A DNA stretch of 64,000 bases from Theropithecus gelada (lineage: Eukaryota; Chordata; Mammalia; Primates; Cercopithecidae). Location: NCBI RefSeq assembly GCF_003255815.1, contig NC_037671.1, positions 150,584,370 to 150,648,369 of the forward strand, read 5' to 3'. Made by a program: the position numbers and the translations under genes. The notes beneath the pieces were generated by a model. That model ran no database searches and had not been told where the DNA came from. It worked only from the letters and a program-made list of their open reading frames with translations. This document shows, piece after piece, positions 1-11,830 of this stretch (position 1 is its first letter; every line of letters begins with the position of its first letter).

Positions 1-2677
1 AATATGACAAAATCTGTAATTTTGTTCCTGGCGTATATTAAATATCCATAAAATCCAGACGGTTACCTTGGTGGTGTTTCCTCAGAAGTGCCTTCTTCCT
101 GTCTATTCTGGTGAGTACTTTTTGCTGTGATAGCTGGGAGGGAATAGTGGAGTAGGTGGTCTTTGTGTTTAGCCGAAGTGGCCAGCAGATTTTAAACGTT
201 TTAAAGCCACTTCCTGCCCAGGGTGACCCAGCTTTGGGCCAGCTTGCCACTGACTTCCTTATGACTAACTCTTTAAATACAAGGATTGAGCAATAAAATA
301 TTTTCAAACTGTTTAAGCTCTGGGAGGTAAGTCAGTATTGCCACTATTTCCTTGTTGAGAAAACTCACTCAAATATTGAGATTCCCTACATATTTAAGAA
401 GACTGGCAATTATAAGTAAAAACAAAACAAAACAACAATAACCTTATTTCAAGTTTCGTAGGGGAAAGTAGAGTATGTGTTAACATCACAGGAGGCATTG
501 TAGTGGGTGTGTTTATTTTATTGGGTTAGAATTGTGCTTTAAAAGTTTGAGACATGGAAATAGCTTTTAAGGTAATATGTTTTATACTCGTAAATTAAAG
601 AAGCAGGGATTTGACTTTTTTTCAACACCGGGAAATTAGATGTTGAGGTTGTGTTACATAGATGCCAATATAAGCAACTCTGGTTCTTGAATAAAAGTTC
701 TTAGTCATTTGGTGTTAGAAGAACTGCTGACATCTTATGCTGGAAATATTATCAAATATTCCTTATCCAAAGAGATATGGAATAAAACATAATGTTTCTC
801 TGTTGAAAACTGAAGGTGACTTTTTTGGGAAATGATCTTATTTTCCATCCCATTGTAATAAATCTCCCTTGAAAAAGCACAGTGGAACTAAGCTCATGTT
901 AATAGTTCTAATAGGAAAAAAATGCTTCGTAGATAAAGCAAGGCATAAATAAACTCATTAATGCATTGCAGTGGTGGAAATGGAGGTAAGTGTTGCCAAG
1001 GCAATTGATGACCTTATTGTTGACCTGCTTGACCAAAAGAGAATAAATTATACCAAAATAAGAACCTTGGCTCTTTTTGCTGGGTTATGGTTCTGTTCCA
1101 TTATAAAGTTATTTAGAAAACTAAACACTTGTAAGAATCTTTGTTCTTAGAAGGATTGTATTCATAGAATAAGTGAAATCTACTTTGATTTCCAACTCAC
1201 CCACTCCCATTTTTCTCAGATATTTATCAAGTAATGTGATTTGTAATTCAAACAAAAAAAGTGCCTTAATCCAGAACATACACATGGAGACAATAACAGC
1301 AGACTGATGGTGTTTGTACTTTACTAAAACATTGAGATCTTCTCTAAAACAGAGTGGTTTGAGAGCATAACATCTAGAGTGTAAAGAATTATAATGGAAT
1401 GGTAAACATACTGTGATTCTATCTGGTCACAGAATCATAGAGACCAGCACATTCCTGTCTATCCTTTGGGGTGAAAAACTAGGGAATGTGACCCTTTTCC
1501 CTTAAAAGAGATCTGCCTTACAATGTTCATATGTTTCACTGTGTGGGATAAGCAAGTTGACATTTAGACATAACTGAGGCCAACCTGGAATTTGGCTCTT
1601 ATCCCTTCCTTTATAAGCCGTTGTAGACAGGGCTCTTTGGGGGATGGAGGTTTAATTGTAATGGCAGTCTCTTAAGCCTGGGTCATGGAACAATATAGGG
1701 CTTAGCAGATGAATGTTAAGATAAGTCAGCTTCCCTTATGTAACTGTTAGCCCTATTTCTTGTGATATTAGGATGTGGTTAGTATATTTTTGTTTTAAAA
1801 TTTGAAAGTTCTTACTAAGATAATCATGTTGCAGTCATGCCAAAATGAATTGCCTAAAAAGGAACCTGTTTTGACCTCTATGACTTTAAAAATCTCTCCT
1901 TTAATCGAGCTTCCCTGGCTCTCTCCTGAGGATTTATCGGAAGAACTCCATTTTGGCTAATGTGCAGCAGTAAAGATTAGCTGGGCTTATGTGTGAAGTT
2001 AGTCAAATTAAAAGAAAAGGAAATGGCTGAGGAGAAAATTAAAATTGAAAATGTAAATGGTACTTATGATATTGGAGTTGTGCTTTGATGGACTGCTAAA
2101 GTAATGTGTTGTAAGTTGGGGAAGTGGGTCAAGATGGGCAGAGTTGTTATTGGTGAGTTTTAAAAATCTTTAAGAGTCCCTTAATGTTTGTGTATAAATC
2201 TTGGAGTATCTCACCACAAGTTGGAGTGAATTCTGCACAAAGAGCAAAATGGCCTTTGCATTTTTCCATTTTTCGACAATTTATACCAATTGAGAAGCAA
2301 TTCTCCATAGATCTCTTGCATTTCTATATGTCTTTCTAAGGAAGGCACAGACTTCTTGTATCCTGTACTGTCTTTTTGAGGATATTTGTATAGTGAACAA
2401 TCTTGGAAGATACAGTGTCTTTCTCTCCCCTGTCTCCCCCTCCCTTTTAACTTCCAGAGCAGAAGTTTAAGTTTGTGTACAACCTCAGAAGATAGTGTCT
2501 TCCCTTCAGAGTAAAGGCATGCTTACTGCCCATTATAAAAGATTGAGTTCCCTAAGCTTAAGATTTCTTCTTTGTAATAAAACCTACTGTAAGTGCAGGC
2601 ACCCATCTGGGCCTAATCCGGTCACTCTTCTGGGACTTGGGTATAAGGAATAACTGATTTTTAAAATGCTGATTATC
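1..2677. other. No gene or repeat recognised
   Basis: AT-rich single-copy-looking DNA. Reading both strands I found no long open frame with recognisable protein features and no Alu, L1 or LTR signature. Very old, diverged repeats could be missed by eye. Confidence 0.5.
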
Positions 2678-2940
2678 AGGGCAGGCACCGTGGTTCATGC
2701 CTGTAATCCCAGCACTTTGGGAGGCCGAGGCAGATGGATCACCTGAGGTCAGGAGTTCGAGATCAGCCTGGCCAACATGGCAAAACCCCATCTCTACTAA
2801 AAATACAAAAATTACCCAGGCGTGGTGTGGTACACGCCTGTAATCCCAGCTACTCCGGAGGCTGAGACATGAGAATTGCTTGAACCTGGGAGGTGGAGAT
2901 TGCAGTGAGCTGAGATTACACCACTGCACTCCAGCCTGGG
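2678..2940 (+). mobile_element. Alu SINE, 3'-truncated
   Basis: This begins with a diverged Alu head and carries the standard block with 'cagcactttgggaggccgag', the mid A-rich linker and the second monomer. It stops at 'ccagcctggg' (2931-2940), roughly 20 bases before the normal end. There is no final segment, no poly(A) tail and no target-site duplication. The next base belongs to retroviral-type sequence, so the tail was removed by a deletion or recombination after insertion. Confidence 0.93.
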
Positions 2941-3121
2941 TATGTCTTTTACCAGTGTCAATGAATATGGCAGGCGCTTGCAATAGAGCAAAATCTCAGA
3001 CCCTTCACAGTTCTTGATGGATTTTGGTCATGAGGATGGGATGCGGACAGACACATAGCTTTCTGGAAGAGGAGGAGGGCTTTGGGGCTCATTAATAGGA
3101 TTTATAGGAAGTCCTTAGTAA

Positions 3122-3707
3122 TTGTTAGCAAGCATGTTGACCAAATTTCATGATCAACCTGATGATACATGGTCCTCAACCTCATTGCCTGTTAATGAGG
3201 AGCAAATGGGACAGTGGTTGCAGGCCAAGTATCAGAAAGTAGGTCCAGTGATAGCTACCCAAATGGTTCCTTGTTTTTTGCTAACCCTTTTCTGGGCATG
3301 GGGAGAGGTGTTTCCTTACCAGTTTGCCGGTTAGCTTCAAGTCCAAACCACTGTAAAAATTAGTACTAAGATATATCCTGGGTGGGCTGAAGGGTGTACC
3401 TCCTTAGACAATAGGTGAATCATTAGAACTTTGGTTGTTTTGCTTGGGACATATGGTGGCAGGGCACATCATGGTTGTTAAGGAACAAGGGCAACAAGTG
3501 GCCTATTTTGTGGCTCAGCTCCTCCTGGCAGTCTGTCATGCCAGACTTAACATCCATTCAGAGAAAATAAAGGATTTTTGTTTCCAGTGGGTCTTGGTTG
3601 CTTTCAGAGAGCATTGGCATCTCAGGGATATATCCCTGAGACAAACTCCTGTTAGAAAGGATAGAGAGGCATTAACTAGTATTTGGTCTTTTACTGCCCT
3701 GAATTGA
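3122..3707 (+). pseudogene. Retroviral remnant, possibly gag region
   Basis: Two short open stretches (3122-3334 and 3435-3707) lie in different frames upstream of a protease-like segment, which is where gag would be in a provirus. I do not recognise a matrix, capsid or nucleocapsid motif, and no zinc-knuckle cysteines are visible. The assignment rests on position only. Confidence 0.3.
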
Positions 3708-4224
3708 GTTTACTATGCTGATGAAGGTGACCTACTGAAGAATGAGAAACTGACCCAGAGAATTCTAGATAAATTCTTGCAATTGGCCCCCCAACCTTGG
3801 AAAAGTGCTCTACCTTTTATGTTAAAGCTAGGCCAGAACTTAAGAGATATTTCTTGGTAATGGTGAAGATGCTGTTAATTAAGATGAACTCCTAAAAAAA
3901 GAAAAATGTCAATGTAAGTCAAGCTAGAGTCAGGTAAAGGACACAAACCCAGTGGCTTCAGTCTGAAGACCATGTGTCCATGGTTGCTGAGTCAAAGGGT
4001 CCCCAGTGCCAAAACATTGTCAGATTTTGCTTTGTTTTGGGAACCAAAATCATTGGAATTCCATTCATTTGAGCTCCAAGCAGCTGCTATACTACTCAAT
4101 ACTAAAAGTAGATGTAAAGCCTTGCATACTGGCATGGAACCTCCCACCCCAACCCCATGTTCCCTCGTTTCTCCCTCCACCTTTAACCTGACATCAGCTG
4201 CTTTAAGGAGAAAGATGGTTAGGG

Positions 4225-4440
4225 ATGGGGCCCAGGACTTCTTATCTCAAAGGAGGACCAACCACCACAAGTACCCATCTGAATATGCTGGGGGACTTTA
4301 TAGGAGAAAGGGGTGCAAACTTTTATGGCTGTGTTGAACACAGGTGCCCAGTTCACCATCTTACACAGTCCTGCGGAGGAAGGGTCCACTCAGTTTCAAC
4401 TGATAGGGTTTGGGCAAAGTTCATAATAGGAAAGGAAAAT
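4225..4440 (+). pseudogene. Retroviral protease-like remnant
   Basis: At 4337-4348 the reading gives an NTGA tetrapeptide followed by hydrophobic residues, the position and context of the aspartic protease active site, where families normally have DTGA. The catalytic aspartate therefore appears replaced by asparagine. The surrounding frame is short and enclosed by stops. It would have processed the Gag-Pol polyprotein in the ancestral virus and is inert here. Confidence 0.45.
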
Positions 4441-4801
4441 TAACATGACTTTGTGGGTATAGCGTGTTGAACCAATTCAATGCACTGTTGTTCTTTTTGC
4501 ATCTGAATATATAGCAGAAAATGACATGTTATATGCTTGAACTTTTCTGCCCCATAAGTGCTAGAGCCCAACAAGAAAGAGCCCTGTTTAGATAGGTACT
4601 GGTATCTTTGAGGCTACACAAACCTAATGATACCTTTGAGCTACAGAATATCCCGTAACTGATTACTTTGCTGATTGGAGACCCTGGTAAAAGGAGACAC
4701 CCTTCATCCAGAGATGCCCTTGGAGTTTTGGATGCCTGGACTCCTTGACATGGCTGGCAAGGTACATGCCTTCTGAAAAACAACTAAGTATTAGCTACGA
4801 C

Positions 4802-5480
4802 TGATGTGGACAGAGGGCAGGGAAATTCTGGGTAGAAGAGGGCAGTGCCCTGACAAAGGCCCCACCCTCAAGCCCGGAAACCCGCGGCCCTAATTGGGAA
4901 CAGGCATTCCTGTTTTTGTGCCCAAATGTTGCCTTTTGGCCTGCCATTCCCCCTTATCCTGTACCCGTATAAACCCTAAACTCCAGGCTCCACAAGCAGA
5001 AGAGTGGCAGAGAAGAAGAGAAGAAGCATCTGAACGTCAAGAGGAGTTTGGCTGGAGATGGTTGGAGAGAAGATTGGTTGCAGGATGGCTGAACTCCAGG
5101 GGAAGATCATCCTCCCACTCCATCCCCTTTACAGCTCCCCATCCACCCCACTGACAGCCACCTCCACCACTCAATTAAAGCCCCACATTCACCATCCTTC
5201 AAGTTTGTGTGTGACCTGATTCTTCTTGCATGCTGGACAAGGACCCGGGTATCAAGAGGGCAGGGTGTAAAAGACTGTCACCCTGACTCTCCACTGAGCT
5301 GATTTAACACTTGGCTGTCCACAGACGGCAACTGCTAAAAGACCATTAATTGTAACACACGCCTAGACGCTACTGTGGGGCTGGAGCCCAAAAGCGCTCG
5401 CCCCATCTCCTGCATCTGCCTGTCTGCGTTCTCCCCTTCCCATAAGGGGTTTGAGCCACACCCCTGTCGCAAGTTCCATG
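4802..5480 (+). mobile_element. LTR (ERV class I type) nested in retroviral remnant
   Basis: The sequence starts with TGATGTGG at 4802 and has the internal order of an LTR: a U3-like part, a TATAAA at 4968-4973, an ATTAAA polyadenylation-type signal at 5174-5179, and a GC-rich U5-like tail. It interrupts the retroviral coding remnant between protease-like and RNase H-like parts, so it is probably a solo LTR from a later insertion. The 3' edge is uncertain, I found no clean flanking duplication, and the family is not assigned. Confidence 0.6.
4968..4973 (+). promoter_or_regulatory. TATA box of the nested LTR
   Basis: TATAAA lies about 205 bases upstream of an ATTAAA polyadenylation-type signal, a spacing typical of an LTR. 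Whether it is still active cannot be told from sequence. Confidence 0.45.
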
Positions 5481-5849
5481 AAGGAGTCAGGCAACTCTCC
5501 TGTTTCACTACTGGGCTTCTATCAAAACTGAACACTTGAGCCATCCAGTCTGCCGTTCCCTTTTTGGAGTAGATCAAACAGACCTCATGACTACTAAAGT
5601 GGAAAGGGTCCAACTGGCCTTGCTTGTCATAGAAAATCATTATATACAATAATCATTAATGCAACAGACCTAGCCCCAGTGGCATCTTGGATTTACATGA
5701 AAAAGTGGCAGCTAATCCTTTGGGGAAAACTTTATTGCCTATTCCATTGCCTGAAACAAAGCCCCTGGCTTAGCACCCTCATTTCGTAAAGGTTACATGT
5801 AGGGGATTTAAAAATATATTTAGGTGGCATTTAGGAGATTCCTCGAAAT

Positions 5850-6910
5850 GCCTGTTGCTTCTTTCACTGACAGATTGGCTAGCTGAAAATCAGTGCCATT
5901 TCAATGGACTGCTATGGCTGTTCAACCTCAGTGCCAGGTAGCAGAACTGAAAATGGATGTAGTTGATCTGGTCATTAAGTAGAATTCAAGGCCATTCTCA
6001 AAGCTCTGACCAATACCCTCCTTGAGGAGCCTTGTAATGTTTTTACTGACTGTTAGGTTGTTGCTAAAGACCTATGGTTTGATCTGCCACTTGGAAAACT
6101 ACAGATTTGCAAATTGAAGACATCCTTTTTTAGGGACTTCAAACAGTGGAAACAAATTGTGGTGGCTAATAGAACTGTTGGGGTCATTCATATTGACATG
6201 CATTGTAAAGTCTCATTCTCTGAAGAGACCAGCTAGAATCACTCAGTTAGCTAGCACCACCCCAATTGCCATCATTGCTGCCTGGATCCCTTATTGTGCT
6301 GGACATGGCAACACATCCACTGTTATAGAGAGGGTATAAGTAAAGTACTCGATGTTTCTCATGCAAAGGCTACCATTTGGTGCTAGACTTGTGACTCCTG
6401 CCAAAAGTTGACCTTGTTGCCTCTTGGTAAGGAAGAACACACTGCATGGGGTGTTGTCTCCACTGCTCCTGGCAGATTGATTACCTCAGACCTTCCGCCA
6501 CCCCTCTTTAGAGCTACTGGTTGTTCATCAATGCTATTGACACTTTCTCAGGTTACAGGGTTGCTGTTCCAGTGCAATCATTTGACTCCAGCCACACCAC
6601 TTTGGCCCTTGAAATTAATCTTTGTCATGTGTTTGGCTTTCTGGATCATTTCATATGACAACGATACACCTTTTATTGCTAAAGCCACTCAGTCATGGGC
6701 TACAGTCAAGACATTTGACAGACTTTCCATACTTCCTACCATCCACAGGCATCTGGAATTTGCGAGCTTTGGAAATTTGCTCTACATTTGTTCTGTATTT
6801 TCTCTGGCAACCCTTTGCCAAACCTTCACAGAAAGGCTCAGCACATTACTCAAAAGTTACCTCTCAACAGGGCAGTCTTCTGTCCTTTGTGGGATGCGTA
6901 AATCTTTTAA
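5850..6910 (+). pseudogene. Retroviral RNase H / integrase remnant
   Basis: Around 6530-6580 a reading of 'AIDTFSGYRVAVP' matches the block around the first catalytic Asp of the retroviral integrase core. Around 6655-6700 'YDNDTPFIAKATQSW' matches the block at the second catalytic Asp. Upstream, at about 6040, a short stretch resembles RNase H. The blocks lie in different frames with stops between them, so no integrase can be made. Host flanks and the end of pol are not clear. Confidence 0.65.
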
Positions 6911-6950
6911 TTGATGGTTTTAACTCAGACAATTGGTGATAAATAGTTTG

Positions 6951-7279
6951 AGTCTCAGGCCGAGAAGATTTTCCAAAACCAGCACCCGAGAGAGTTGTAA
7001 CAATCAGTTGAAAAGGATCACTTTACCTAGTAAGCTTTATTATTGATGTTGAAGCAGGCAAATAAATATTCTAGTTGACCTATTATCTTCAATTTTCTTT
7101 CTCTTTACATTTTTCTATAGATTCCAAGAGTGTTAATTTTTTTTTTCTATTTTAATGTCGATTGTTGTTCCTCTGTACTAGTTGTATGTGTTACTCTATT
7201 TTTCCTGTAATACATGTTCTAAGGCTTGTCTATTGGTGATTGGTTGATGTATGTGGGAGTTTCATGCATGGATTTAAAT
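6951..7279. other. No feature recognised
   Basis: AT-rich stretch between the retroviral remnant and ancient L2. It may still contain env- or LTR-derived sequence, but I see no motif. Confidence 0.4.
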
Positions 7280-7726
7280 AATGACAAAGGAATTTACAGT
7301 CTGGTTGGGGTGATGAGACCTACACATATAAAGATAGTTAACACAAGGCAGAATGAATTAAGTACCCAGGAGAAGCCTCAGTGGAGTTTGGAAGGATGAG
7401 AATTTTCTTCAGAGTAGAATATTTAATAAAGATTTCACAGAAAGTGTGGTGCTTAAGCCAGAACATTACACACTTTTTAAAAATTCAGTTAAGTGGAGAG
7501 AGGAAAGAAGAACATTTCAGATTGGGGTTGTGTGTGAATAGTGTGAGGAAAGTTCAGATGTGAGAATGCGTGAGTCAAGTTCAGAAGATGATAGGTACTA
7601 ACTAGACTAGAGGGAAGGGTTCATGTGTATGATGGTGGGAGAGGACTTTGAAGAAAGTAGGCTGGGGTCATGTTGCTAAAGACCTTGAATGTCAGTCTAA
7701 AGAAATTGTATTAATAATTATAGACA

Positions 7727-8030
7727 GACTGGACATGGTGGCTCATCATGCCTGTAATCCCAGCACTTTGGGAGGTGAAGGTAGGCACATCACTTGAGGT
7801 CAGGAGTTTGAGACTAGCCTGGCCAACATAGTGAAACACCGTCTCTGCTAAAAATACAAAAATTAGCTGGGTGTGGTGGCACACGCCTGTAGTCCCAGTT
7901 ACTGGGGAGGCTGAGGCAGGAGAATCGCTTGAATCTGGGAGGCGGAGGTTGCAGTGAGCCGAGATTGCACCACTGCACTCCAGCCTGGACAACAAAGCAA
8001 GATTTCATCTCAAAAAAAAAAAAAAAAAAA
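7727..8030 (+). mobile_element. Alu SINE (AluS-type), full length
   Basis: A full dimeric Alu with a 19-base A tail. It is flanked by the 7-base direct repeat 'atagaca' (7720-7726 and 8031-8037), the target-site duplication made by L1 machinery. It is inserted into an L2 remnant. Confidence 0.95.
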
Positions 8031-8098
8031 ATAGACAATAGAAAGTTGTCATGGTACTAAAGATTTGAGAATAGGGACTGATTTCAGAAAGGTGATTT

Positions 8099-8393
8099 GG
8101 GGTGTTGGTTGCAGTGGCTCACACCTGTATCCTCAGAGCTTTGAGAGGCTGAGGCAGGAGGATCACTTGGGGCCAGGATTATGAGACCAGCCTGGGCAAC
8201 ATAGTGAGGCCCTGTAATTACAAAAATAAAATTGGCCAGGTGTGGTGGCACATGCCTGCAGTGCTAGCTACTCAGCAGGTTGAGGTGGGAAGATCACTTG
8301 ATCCCAGGAGTTCGAGGTTACAGTAAACTATGATTGTGCCACTGTACTCCAGTGTGGGCAACAGAGTGAGATGTGGTCTCAAAAACAAAAAAA
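8099..8393 (+). mobile_element. Alu SINE (older, AluJ-like), full length
   Basis: A dimeric Alu with many substitutions and the 'gggcaacatagtgag' form typical of older copies. It is flanked by 'gtgattt' at 8092-8098 and 8394-8400. It splits the same L2 remnant as the preceding Alu. Confidence 0.93.
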
Positions 8394-8520
8394 GTGATTT
8401 TGGCAATGGAATGCAGGATGTGCTTGACACAGGTCAGGAGGTAAATAAATAGTCCATGTGAGAATCTGAACCAACAGTGGGAATAGACCACAGAGACAGA
8501 TGGAAGACACAATACTCATC

Positions 8521-9560
8521 TGTTCATTCATTCAACAGATATTTTGTCCACATTGGTATGCTAGGCACTACAGGGTCAAAGATAAGAAATGATAATCCCT
8601 ACCCTGAAGAAGCTTGGAACCTTCAGTAGTTGTACAGATAAATAATCCTAGCAAGGCATCAAGTGCAGTGAGATATAGGGGGGCCCTGTGGGAACATGCA
8701 GGCAAGGAATCCAGCCTGCCCTGGGTCTGGGGATGTGGGAGGTGGTTCCAAGAGGAGGTGTTTCCTGAATTGCCTTTTGAAGTTTTTATATCGGGTTTAA
8801 TAACTTTATTGTGAGATACATTATTTACAGCAAAGAGTGCATAAAGCATAAGTGCAGTTTAATGAATAATTACACAGGGACATCCCTACAGCACCATCCC
8901 TGAAATGAGTTTTGAAGGGTAGGTAGTAGTTAGCCAGGTTAAGCCGGGGAAAGATCCGGGAGGACATAGCAAAGGAATAGAGAGGTAGAGGACAGAGCAA
9001 AGGAATAGAGAGCATGGTATGTGAGGAAACCGCATGCAGTTCATGGTCACTGAAGTGTGCACTGAGGATCGACAATGTAAAGTCAGAGAGTAAGGCAGGA
9101 AGGGGTTTGCATTTCTGTTTGATTATCTTGGGCATACTACCCACTCCCCCTACCCTGGATTTTTGCTGGGGACACCATATTATCAGACTTGGTCAGGCCA
9201 TCACTGTGATTATAGTGGCTTGGAATGGAGGGAGATATGAATACAATCTGGAATGCTGATCAGAAGATTGATGTGGTCATCCAGGTTAGACAGCGGTGGT
9301 GGTAGGGATTGAATGGAGAAATATTTAGAAGGTGAGTGAGCAGGTAGGTCCTGGTAGTTGAGAACCAGATGAGGAGTCAGGGATGGTATCTGAGATTCCA
9401 ACTAGGGCACTGGGTGGGTGCAAACTGAAATAGATGATAATGGGAAAAGGATGAGTTTAGGTTTGGACATCCTGAACAAGAGGAGCCTATGGTACAAGCA
9501 TGAAGAACTGCATAGCAGGCTTTTGAGTATCCAAGAGCAAAGTCAGGCAATGATTACTTA
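8521..9560 (-). mobile_element. Ancient L2 LINE, 3' part
   Basis: It opens with 'ttcattcattcaacagatat' (8522-8541), the reverse complement of the L2 3' end, and continues with the collinear L2 blocks ('ccctgaagaagcttgga'; 'tggtcatccaggttagac'). Because it begins with a new 3' end directly after another L2 body, this is a second L2 copy in the same orientation. Confidence 0.6.
8961..9016. repeat. 28-bp tandem duplication
   Basis: Two adjacent 28-base units (8961-8988 and 8989-9016) share the core 'agcaaaggaatagagag'. They lie inside the L2 remnant. Confidence 0.8.
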
Positions 9561-9588
9561 CGCGAGAAGCGGAAGATCCCTGTATGGG

Positions 9589-9624
9589 ACAAAAAAAACA
9601 AACAAAAAAAACAAACAAAAAACC
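9589..9624. repeat. A-rich (AAAC)n-like low complexity
   Basis: Runs of A separated by single C residues at the edge of the L2 remnant. No mobile element body is attached that I can identify. Confidence 0.85.
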
Positions 9625-10789
9625 CACTGAGTCCAGATACATTGTACAGCTCTAAGATTCCTTCTGTGCCATTTTCCCCCCAGCATGATATATATACATA
9701 TGTGGCAAAGAGCATTGACATGACCCGATACTCTTGAGACTGAATCAGGCAATTCTAAGTTTATTACAAGAAATTTATACTAGAATTAATGAGATGAAAT
9801 TTCTCCATTGTGCCACCTGAAGCTGCTGAGAACAACACTGGCTTTGGGTGATGTGCTTCTGCCTGAACTGGATGGGTGGACGTGCTACCTTTGCTGTATA
9901 AATTAGTGAGTTACATTGCAGAGTGAGGACATAAAGAAACTGTAAGCTGTTGTTAGTTGTCTCTAAGAAAAACCTGCTAAAGAAATACACAGGCCACCAC
10001 TGTTTGGGCTCTGGACACAGAAAAAGAATAACCCAAAGGGTTTTCCTCTCCTCTCATCCTTTAAAATTAAAAATACTTCCCCTTCCTCTCTCGTATTCAG
10101 TAACTACATAATAGCTTTCGGGCAGCATCATAAAATTACAGAGTCGGCCAGACTATGGGGAAAATTTTAATTAAATCTGAGGTTTCATTTGTTTTTTAAT
10201 TTATTAAAAAAGGCCTGCCCCCCCAAAAAAAAATCCCAATTTCCCTCTGCCCCCCTCTTTATATATCCTTATGCATTTGGCAGAGCTCATGACAATGTCT
10301 TTCCAGCTGTGGACCAGCCGAAAGCCTTTTCTGAAGCTCCTACTAATTTGGATTCCACTGACTGGTTAAAAGCTTCACACAGAAATGCTGCCAGGAAAGT
10401 CATGAGGTCTTATGACATTTAAATCTACAGTCTTATCTTTTGGACCAAAATAAATGAACAAAGATTTAGTTTTTGATCTTGCATTTGTTAGCTTGTTTTC
10501 TTTCTTAGTTTTGGAGAAACAGATCAAGAACCTGAAAACGGAAGAACCATGTTTTTGCCTCCAGTCTGGCTTTCTGAACCCAAAGAGAAGATCTTTCATG
10601 ATCCTAAGTGGATTCCTAAGGAAATGAGAAGGGCAGGATGGTGCTATGTGAAGAATCAGGTTTCTGGGGAAGACCTGACCCATTTCTGCTGGGGTAAATG
10701 GCCCAGAAGAATTGCTTCTATGGCAGGGGATGTCACCTGATGCATTGGAACCTAGGGCTAGACCTTGAAGTCTATCAAGTTCATCTCTA
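9625..10789. other. No gene recognised
   Basis: Mixed-composition sequence without a recognised repeat. Two open stretches near 10189-10422 and 10549-10740 have no recognisable protein motif and look like chance frames. Confidence 0.45.
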
Positions 10790-11830
10790 TGTGCTTTTTT
10801 GCCTCTCATCAAGGAATAAGATGTAGTCCTGTCCTCAATGAGCTCATGGTCTGGAGGATGGCGGTGGTATGAAACAAAGAGGTAAGTAGTCAATTAAAAT
10901 AGTGTGATCCGTTTTCCCACAGGGCAAGCCCAGGGTGAGTCTAAGAGGAGCACCTAGCCACTTCTAACAGTCATAGTATATTAACCATGTGTTTCTGATA
11001 TTTTGACATCTGGGACTTTGCTGATCCTGGAGAGAACAGAACCAGTCAATTCCTAGAGATAAAGGTTTCACCTTCCTTCAAGTGTGTCTTTTATACAAAC
11101 TAAACAGTCCAGAGGTCCACTCACTCTGTTTCCTCTTTTATACAGCTTTTACGCTTTGGGTCACTATTTCTCAGACCTAATCACTTTCAGGCCAGGTATC
11201 AGGTAACTTAGGAACAACCGCTATACTCCAGAGCCTGCTGAAATTATTCGAACTGGCTAATCCTATGCCTGCTTATCCTGCCTCACCTGTTCCTTTCTCT
11301 GGAAACCACAACAAAGGCTCTCGTCCACATTTTCCCCTCCCCTCTACCTCCTGAACGACCCTGGTGCTTCCCCACATGGCCTTGCATGGCCTTGCATGGC
11401 TCTTCCCTTGGGAGCTTCAAGGGACAAACTGTCTTTTCAGTGACAATTATCTTCTGATCTATTGATCTCACCATACCGGAATAATAATAAAACCTACATT
11501 TAAAAACACGTGTGAGAGAGGACTGGGTCAAGGAAGAAGTCTGAGAGAAGATGACATCTAAGTAAAACCCTAAAGAAGTGGAAGTTGCTTGATCATGTCA
11601 AGGGGTGAGGGCGGGAAGGGGTATTCCAGGCAGAGGGAATAGCACTGGAAGAGCATATTTGGGTAACAGTTCAAGTAGTTAGTGTGCCAGGAGCTAAATG
11701 TGTTAGCCAAAGAGGAGAAATGAAGCTGGGCAGGTCAGGAGAGCCAGATCCTAAAGGACTCGTACGCCCTGCTGCAGAATCTGCACTTGATCCTGGAGAA
11801 GCCCACTCCCTGTGACCTTCTCTCCCCTTT
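10790..11830 (-). mobile_element. Probable L2 remnant, discontinuous
   Basis: Two blocks (about 10790-10925 and 11530-11830) resemble reverse-complement L2, including 'cctcaatgagctcatggtct' and 'ggtattccaggcagaggga'. The middle (10926-11530) shows no clear match. Edges are approximate. Confidence 0.4.

Larger units (their letters stand above)
2941..6950 (+). mobile_element. Decayed class I endogenous retrovirus, internal region
   Basis: Plus-strand fragments read in retroviral order: an unassigned, possibly gag part (about 3120-3710), a protease-like segment (about 4225-4440), and RNase H and integrase-like segments (about 5850-6910). Frames are broken by many stops and shifts, so nothing is coding. 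No flanking 5' LTR is visible, because the left edge is a junction with a truncated Alu. A separate LTR sits inside at about 4802-5480. The right edge is approximate. The gamma-like (class I) assignment is from the style of the integrase and protease blocks; the family name is not assigned. Confidence 0.65.
7280..8520 (-). mobile_element. Ancient L2 LINE fragment, interrupted by two Alus
   Basis: The blocks around 7290-7715, 8041-8091 and 8401-8500 match the reverse complement of L2 3'-region text, for example the 'catgttgctaaagaccttga' block around 7669-7688. The pieces stay collinear across the two Alu insertions, which supports one old L2 copy split later. It is too diverged for any coding meaning. 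Confidence 0.5.

Noticed and set aside
2558..2983. 141-codon minus-strand open frame across the Alu
   Set aside because: It is Alu antisense sequence, which often gives open frames without coding meaning.
6408..6914. 168-codon plus-strand open frame
   Set aside because: Parts resemble a retroviral integrase but other parts read in other frames. It is a decayed remnant and not a gene.
10375..10893. 172-codon minus-strand open frame
   Set aside because: No recognisable domain. It overlaps an L2-like stretch and other frames on the opposite strand, so I do not call a gene.
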